From Thamnaconus septentrionalis (Eukaryota; Chordata; Actinopteri; Tetraodontiformes; Monacanthidae): a stretch of 64,000 nucleotides of DNA. The notes under the pieces were generated by a model that saw only the letters and a list, made by a program, of their open reading frames with translations, ran no database searches and was not told the origin of the DNA. How positions within the stretch are numbered: the stretch's first letter is position 1; each line of letters opens with the position of its first letter. The translations under genes were made by a program, and so were the position numbers. This document shows, one piece after another, positions 57,554-64,000 of the stretch. The DNA is taken from NCBI GenBank assembly GCA_009823395.1, contig CM020501.1, forward strand, positions 19,718,361 through 19,782,360, in the 5' to 3' direction.

Positions 57554-58650
57554 AGATGCACGGCACCAGGAACTGGCATATACGGACCTCCCCGACTAAC
57601 AACTCTGAGCACTTTCCAAGGAATAAAAAACTGTGGGTTTTTTTTTTTCCTTCTTCTTTGACCAGTGGTTAAAATTCAAAGCACAACGCTGCCTGAGCTA
57701 GTTGTTTTGTTTTTTGAAAAGAGAAACAAGTGCAGCGGGGTTTGTTTGTCCCTCTTCGGCAGGCGACAACACGCACCGCACATGTACACAAAACTGTACA
57801 ACTCTCAACTGTACTAGGACTCTTCTTTGGTACGGAAGGGCACGGTTCGCCAAATATTAGCCCCGAAGAGAGTGTGTGCGTTGTTTGACGCGCCTGCGCA
57901 GAACCCACCTCTCGCGCTCTCTTCTCCTGGGAAGACAAAAAGAGGGGTGAAAAACCACCAGGAGAGGGCGAAAAGACAAGGGGGGGCAGCAAAAAAAAAT
58001 GTTCAAGAGTCTTGCCTTAAAAAAATAAAAAATAAAAACAACAGAAAGTGGGAGGTGAGCGCTTCCTTCGAAGTGGTAAATAACCCCCCGCTAATTGTCC
58101 CCCTGAAGAATGCGAAAAGAAGAACAAGAAAGAAAAACGATGCGAACACCTTGTGAGACGAACCGCCGTGTGTGCGACGACCCGAGAGCCCCACAAACCC
58201 CGAGCAGAGCCGTCTCCACTTGTCTTTTCCCCCCTTTATTCGCGAGTTACTCGGCCGTTCCACGAATGGAACCGAGCGAGTCCCCGGAAGCACCGAGCCG
58301 GACAGACATTCCAGGGGGACTTCATCTGTGTGGTTCCGTCCTCGTCTCTCGCCTCCGGGTCCGTAGCATCAGTCGCTTGTGTTCGGCTCTCTCTCTCTCC
58401 CAGCGTCCCCCACTCCTCCTCCCGAGCAGGCAGGGCGATGCTGTGTCCGTCCGCCGTCGAGCTACGAAAACAGGATGGGGCGCCGATGACTTCCGCTGGG
58501 GAACTTTTCAAATTAAAAGACCCCCGGAACCCCGTCGTCGACGTCTTTGGAGGGAGTTAACCCGTGTTTAACGAAGATAATGGCTTAAAAAAACATATTC
58601 ACTTCCATCTCAGTTGCATGAAATGACGATGCGCCTTAATACAAACGTAG
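57554..58650. other. CpG-richer upstream region of pbx4
   Basis: The stretch above the pbx4 ATG becomes rich in CpG and CCG from about 58140 to 58560, unlike surrounding AT-rich spacer. It is the natural place for the pbx4 promoter and 5' UTR. Several long open frames on both strands here reflect base composition and show no recognisable domain. Confidence 0.35.
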
Positions 58651-60070
58651 GATAAAGGTTTCCCGGAAGTTCAGTGTTGCCTTCGTGTGACAAAGTCCCA
58701 AGCTTTAAGTGTCATCAATCATGTTCGTATTCCAAAACCAGCTGCTGTTCTGCAGTTGTGACAAAGCAAGAAGAAGACTGTGGCTGCAAAGTTTACCCTG
58801 AAAACCACAGAAATGTGTATAAAGTCGAGGAGGTGGCATAGTTAGCTGCTGCAAAGAAATTAGCATGGATGCTGCAATACAAGGTTCCAAATACTTTATT
58901 GTTATTATACAGATGTACAATGAACTTGAGATGCACAGTCAGCGTAAAGACTCAATGATTAAAAGAGAATAAATATAATACATAGCTTTTAATTTTTTTT
59001 TTTACATAACTCACAGCTAGTCAACACTTCACACATTCAAGCATCCCACACTCACAAACAATACCAAATATGTCTGGCCAATATAGTAAGACAGTCAAAT
59101 TGCATATTTCAAGTATTTCCCTTTTCCGCTTAAGTAGCTTTTTAGTACTAGAAAGGAGCCTCATATTCACAGAAAAAGTGAACAGCAGTGGAAGCATTTC
59201 TTTTTGTTTAAAAAATATTTATCATGTTACCCAGCACTGGCCAGTGAGGCACAGGCCTGATGTTGGAATTCACAAGCTCACAATAACGGGTTCAACTGGT
59301 GATGAATAATCACCAGTTTGGTTGGGTCTACTTGTGAGCTCTTCAGCTATGAGCCTCATCCAGAGCCAGTTGCAAACACTTTCCCAGTTTCCCTTTCCAT
59401 CTATCATTGAATGGTGATTTTTTTTCTCTCCAGTTTCACACTGTTACAACTTGACTTGGATATTAGTAGGTATAAAAAGAGCTTGTGACATTCATGGTCA
59501 ATATTTTTGTAGACAATTGTAAATGTATAAACTTTATTCCATAATACATACAAGCCAATAAAAGAATGGAAAAGACTGCTGTTTAGGGTCACCTAGCAAC
59601 CAGCAGTATGGTGGGCGGCACCATAGTCTTCCAGCAATACGCATGTAAAACACAGTACCCCACCTGTGAAGAACCATAGCCAGTTGGCTTGTTCATTCGC
59701 CTTAAACCTTTTTTTTTTGGCAGAGATGGACAAGAATGTGTAAAATAAATCCAAAGGACACAGGAAACTTTGTATTCGTCCTTAGTTTTCAAGGGGCTGC
59801 TCACAGCACTCCCTCCCCGCTTTCATCACAACTAAAAGGACACTGACTGATTGAAAACGTTTTAGATTGGAGCTTTGCAAGACGGATTTGCCAGGCCTCA
59901 GTTTTGAAATTTCAGCACTTTAGCAGAATTACAAGGTGGAGTTTGTATATGAGCGCTGTGCATGTCTCTAGACAGGAGGCTGAACTAGATGGAGAAGATG
60001 AATGGATCCCTCAGCAGGCAGTGCTAGTGTGTGTGAATGTGCTCCCTCACACTGGCTCTGCTCCCCCATT

Positions 60071-60110
<40 letters not shown>
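60071..60110 (+). repeat. GGCA tetranucleotide tract
   Basis: Ten GGCA units, followed within 10 bp by a CA tract at 60119-60159. Confidence 0.85.
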
Positions 60111-60115
60111 ACACG

Positions 60116-60161
<46 letters not shown>

Positions 60162-60343
60162 TGTTCAGACATCCAGACAGACACACAGAGCCACTCACTG
60201 GTAAATTGCCTCTTCTCCCTCTTGTTTCAGCCCCAACAGATTACAGCTGGCTCGCTCTCATTAAGTGGCCAATCAGCCAATTCGGCTAAGTGCTCTGAAT
60301 AAACACACAGTTCCATTTTCCAGTTTAAGATGGAACAGGCCAC

Positions 60344-60401
<58 letters not shown>

Positions 60402-60402
60402 C
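60344..60402 (+). repeat. CAA microsatellite
   Basis: About 19 CAA units in spacer between pbx4 and mvb12a. Confidence 0.9.
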
Positions 60403-61243
60403 GCACTCTGATATCTGCCTGCACTGGCCTTGTGAACGCCTGGATGCTCCGATCCAGATGTGCTCTGACATGACCACACCCCCCAGCCAGGTTTTTGTTG
60501 CTACCTCGGAGACCCCGTTGTTTTTGTACCCATCAGCCGCCTAACAAAGCATATGAAGCAAAAGCCTATGAGGCTGTTAACATCGGCCGAAATCAAGTTT
60601 ATATATTTTTTCAGTGACAATGTGAAGCCAAACCATTTCCATTGAGATTTTCCTTTCATTTCTATTGTGTTTTATGCATCACTACGAGGGATCCCCCCCG
60701 CCCCCCAGTATATCGTCGAGGTTATGGCGTGTTCTCACCGAATGCATCTGGTGGTGCTTGTGCAGCACTCAGAATCAATTTGTCGTTGAATATACTCTCC
60801 TCGTCCCTCTATTAAGACTGGTCTCCTTATTCCTCTCCGTTGCGCACCTTTTGCCCTTTTTCTCATTACATGCCTGTCATTCTCTCCTCCTCTCCACCTC
60901 TGTCTTCCGTGCTCACCCTTATTTCCATGTAAATTAGAATCGATCCCATCCCCAGCAGCCGCCTGACCACGTCAGCTGCTGTGTTTCGGAAAGAAATAGA
61001 AATAAAGATACTGCAATGAATACTTATTTCTCCCCTTTTGAGCCTCGATATTGAAATAAATCCAACAATTACGTGTGAAAATAACATCAACCGATGTTTG
61101 TGCACGTTTTTAGCCCAGTAGAAGCAAATCACTGCAAGCTGTAGGGTTTATAAAGGGGATCTGTTCAATCGTACCCTCCTCTCTGCTGCCACCGTGTGTT
61201 CACGTACGAGTTAGGACTTAAAGTCTGACGTGAGGGGCCCCGT

Positions 61244-61260
61244 GGCATCATGGGAGTTGA
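61244..61260 (-). promoter_or_regulatory. ZNF143/THAP11-like promoter motif
   Basis: The minus strand reads TCAACTCCCATGATGCC, close to the known AACTCCCAGCATGC class of motif bound by ZNF143 and THAP11 at housekeeping promoters. It sits just upstream of the proposed mvb12a first exon, a typical position. This rests on motif match only. Confidence 0.4.
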
Positions 61261-61264
61261 GGTC

Positions 61265-61384
61265 GGAATGGATTGGCTACTTCCTGCTTTGACAGCCGGG
61301 AAGAAACTTCAGCGTCTGAGTGGGAAGTTGTTCGTCTGCCGGCCAGTTTCACCTCGGGGAGACAAAAGTGAGCGCAGAAGGAGG
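61265..61384 (+). other. mvb12a: Probable mvb12a 5' untranslated exon
   Basis: GC-richer stretch with ETS-like CTTCCTG, ending in a strong 5' splice site (gagg|gtaagt at 61385). The next coding 3' splice site on this strand is at 62940. No ATG of the mvb12a frame is here, so the exon is inferred to be untranslated. Its 5' limit is not determined. Confidence 0.45.
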
Positions 61385-62939
61385 GTAAGTGTGTCTGTCA
61401 TTTCGTTTTTATGTTGACCGGTAAGAGAATAAAAGCGCCCCAATTTAATTTTGAACTTGAAGCGGCGATGTTTTGTAAATGGAAACGCCGCTACCAATGT
61501 CAGGTAGAGTTCCTATTGTCGCGTCAGTGCGTTGTCAAACATTTTAAACCGGTGTTTATTTTCGTACGCTAGTTCTGTTCCAATAGCTACACACATTTTC
61601 GCGATACAAGATGGAAAGTTTGGCGGCAAAAGGTGTCAATGCCTCGTTTAGTTGTCATGTTTTTTTGTTATTGTTTTTTTTTTTTTTTTTTTTTTGTTAC
61701 CTGTTGTTGTCTGAGGGAGTCTCACACCCGGCGCCGAAAACAAATCACGCAAACAAACAAACAAACAAACAAACAAACAAACAAACAAACAAAAACCTGT
61801 TACATCACTCGAGCAGTGTTATTACAGCTACTCCCATGCTGCGTTTCATTTGGTTGCACAGACTTGATTCGCCCCATTCCTCCTACCCTACTAAAAACGT
61901 TACTTTTCAACTTGTTATGGGCTTTGTTTCTACCTGAACCATCGTCATTACATGGTCAAAAAGTGTTTATTCTTTTTTTATTAAAGACTACAGAGGTTCA
62001 AAGACGCTTGGTTTTGTCCATTATCAACAAACTAGCTTTAACTCGATCCGGGTAAATGTGAAAGTCAACCTAAGTGTGTTAGTTACACTTAAGATATATA
62101 TATTTTAGGATGTTTTACAGTCTCCGAGTGAACAAAATGGGACAAAGTGTCTACAACTTTATTTCATTTCCTTCAATCATTCAATTCAAGCTTTTATTGT
62201 TCATGTATTTGTCCGTATGTACTTAGAATAAACATCTCAACAGCAGTTTGCAACTGTCTATAATTAATACACAAATGGTGCTTTGCATCACCAGAAGCGC
62301 TGTTTAATCGGTAGAAATATGGAATGGACTACATTTAAAGAAAAAACGCAAACGCTGAACATGGCTGCGGTACCTCTGGGCTGATTCTCTCCTGAATACT
62401 TTCCTTCTCTACTTAAACATGCCTGTCCAGATTCACACAAGGCCTGCAGTCACACATAGTCAATGGAAGCCTGTTTGCATTCGTGAATCACCTCTTCCCG
62501 TCACGTTGACACAGCGAGTTTTTCTCGTCAACAGTGTTCCAATTTTCTGTCTTCTTCTTTTAACTGTGCAGTTGTTTGGTCTTTGTTCTATCAAGAAACC
62601 TCCCCAGGCTGACAACAGTTCATATGCTTTGTGTGCTGCCGGGTGGGTTGGGACTGGGAGCCCTTTAAAGAAACACAAACCCGTTTCAGCTTTCGTCAGG
62701 TGATACTGATGCCAGTACTTTGCCTCGGGTGATTAATATTTCAATTCGGTCAGTTGTGGGGAAACCAGCAGCAGCTCCAGATGTGTTCCTTCCTCCCACT
62801 CCGCACAGTCCATGCTGACGTAGCTGAAAGAATTGGTCTGAATGGCAGAAAAACAGAAAGACTAAACCCTCTGGAATGCCTTTTACCTTCGCTGTTCACT
62901 GCGTTAATGAATGATTTTTTTTATTCTTTTCCTCCTCAG
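61385..62939 (+). other. mvb12a: mvb12a intron 1
   Basis: Runs from gtaagt at 61385 to cctcctcag at 62939. It contains a poly-T run (about 61677-61695) and an AAAC tandem repeat (61751-61793). No exon was recognised inside. Confidence 0.45.
61751..61793 (+). repeat. AAAC microsatellite in mvb12a intron
   Basis: About 10 AAAC units. Confidence 0.85.
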
Positions 62940-63950
62940 ATGTCTTTGATGGAGCGCAGTGCCGTCCGGCCAATTACGGCGGTGGCCTGGACCTCCAACA
63001 GCAGCACCTGCCCCAGAGATTTCAGCCTGGTAGGAGAGAAACTAAGAGTTATAATCTCACAAAGTCAGGCCACGTCCCACTTTTTTTTTTTTTTTTTTAT
63101 CTGTCTGCTGCAGAATCACACATCAAAGCCCCTAAATGCTGTAAACCAATCATTATTCTCTGAATGACCCAACCATATTAACTCTGGCAATGAAAGAGGA
63201 ACCAGGCAGCTTCCTCAGAAGAGTTGCTATTTACTATAATCAGAGTAGCAGACTTGCGCCAGCCTATACACACTCACACACATGTGGAGCAACTTCACAC
63301 CAGTAAATGTCAAGAAAAAGTTTGCTCATAGTTTCCAGCTAGCACTGTTGGACCTTCCACACGTTTGGAAGAAGACGACTGCGCAGACATCTGGCTGTGG
63401 GTGTTGTCCTTTGTCCCCTGTGACATCACACAAGGATATTTTCCAGCACTGTGCGTTTTAAAACACATTTCTATTAAAGCAGCGCGGGGACAAAAAGTTT
63501 TTGAAACTACAGATTTTCCTTACGCCCGAGGACTTTACTGACAGGACAGAGAGGCAAATTGATGTTGTTAAAACAGAAAATGTAGCAAATTGGCACCGAT
63601 TTTGACCAACCACCAAACTCAGCAGCTGTATCCATAGTTGCTGGGAAGGCAGTCAAGCACAATAAAAGTTGTGGTGTGGCACCTGAGTCTCCGTCACCGG
63701 CTGCTATTTCAAGGAAATTACAGTCATAGTAATTGCACCTCTCCAGCCAGAGTTTATCCCTGTTGTTTGACCCAGCTAACACTTAGCGGCGGCCAAGCTC
63801 TACCTCGGTTTGCAATCCTCTGAGGCCTGTCTGTTGGATTCAAACTTCCTCCTTTTTCCCCTGCAGATCAGCATCACAGAAGACGGAGCGGCGGCAAACT
63901 TTACCCGCAGCTTCGCCATGAAGGCGGGATATTACCTCTGCTACAGCAAG
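62940..63950 (+). CDS. mvb12a: MVB12A (ESCRT-I subunit), first two coding exons, cut by window edge
   Basis: ESCRT-I component acting in multivesicular-body sorting of ubiquitinated cargo. Exon 62940-63029 starts with ATG immediately after a cctcctcag 3' splice site and codes 30 residues; exon 63867-63950 codes 28 more, in phase and followed by gtaacg. AVAWTSNSS, CPRDFSLIS, DGAAANF, RSFAMKAGYYLCYS align with the start of human MVB12A (AGLAWSSAS, PRGFSAIS, SFAQKSGYFLC), the beginning of the MABP domain. The remaining exons lie beyond 64000. Human MVB12A is a near neighbour of SLC27A1 on 19p13.11, which supports both calls. Confidence 0.85.
63030..63866 (+). other. mvb12a: mvb12a intron between coding exons 1 and 2
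   Basis: Runs from gtagga at 63030 to ccctgcag at 63866. Around 63345-63440 it carries ttccacacgtttggaa and a gtgacatcacacaagg stretch, possibly a degraded member of the dispersed TGATGTCACA family. Confidence 0.6.
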
Positions 63951-64000
63951 GTAACGGCTAGCCGTCTGTTTCCCAGCAGCCCCTTTGTCTCTCGCTCTCG

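Larger units (their letters stand above)
58651..61243. other. Spacer between the divergent pbx4 and mvb12a
   Basis: AT-rich spacer with no recognised gene. It holds a GGCA tract (60071-60110), a CA tract (60119-60159) and a CAA tract (60344-60402), listed separately. Nothing else supported. Confidence 0.5.

Noticed and set aside
58110..58571. Overlapping open frames of 60-150 codons upstream of pbx4
   Set aside because: Present on both strands in a CpG-rich promoter-like segment, with no domain similarity; explained by base composition.

Overview
This is vertebrate nuclear DNA, almost certainly from a ray-finned (teleost) fish. Genes have short GT-AG exons spread over kilobases, and introns and spacers are full of dinucleotide, trinucleotide and tetranucleotide repeats. 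Fish-type L2/HE1 and other LINE fragments, TTAA-flanked MITEs, hAT-like elements and a solo LTR are also present. I see nothing bacterial or viral apart from these ordinary old transposable elements.

Five protein-coding genes can be reconstructed by joining exons in phase. (1) slc27a1 (fatty-acid transport protein 1), minus strand, 9542-16337: 13 coding exons, 637 codons, complete. (2) An adgre5/CD97-like adhesion GPCR, minus strand, 18472-26178: 16 exons recovered, signal-peptide exon not found. (3) A secreted multi-Ig protein resembling the Ig region of perlecan, minus strand, 43046-46606. (4) A PBX TALE homeobox gene, most like pbx4, minus strand, 48536-57553: the two C-terminal exons are tentative. 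(5) The first two coding exons of mvb12a (ESCRT-I subunit), plus strand, from 62940 and running off the right edge.

Region by region: 1-9.5 kb is repeat-rich spacer with a MITE split by a solo LTR and an internally deleted LINE. 9.5-16.6 kb is slc27a1. 16.8-26.2 kb is the adhesion GPCR and its 3' UTR. 26.2-43 kb is a gene-poor spacer with three hairpins at 33.1-33.7 kb and a 51-bp-arm inverted repeat at 38.1-38.4 kb. 43-46.6 kb is the Ig gene, 48.5-57.6 kb is pbx4, and 57.6-61.3 kb is the shared upstream region of pbx4 and mvb12a. mvb12a fills the right end.

The genes are not a functional pathway. They are a syntenic block: slc27a1, mvb12a, pbx4 and ADGRE5 all have human orthologues on 19p13. 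I found no unambiguous new biological system. The observations most worth checking are the paired loss of two GPS cysteines in the adhesion GPCR, a 106-nt TTC tract serving as the pyrimidine tract of an slc27a1 exon, a triple X-box-like cluster in a pbx4 intron, the hairpin cluster, and the LINE whose target-site duplication shows it as an internally deleted copy.
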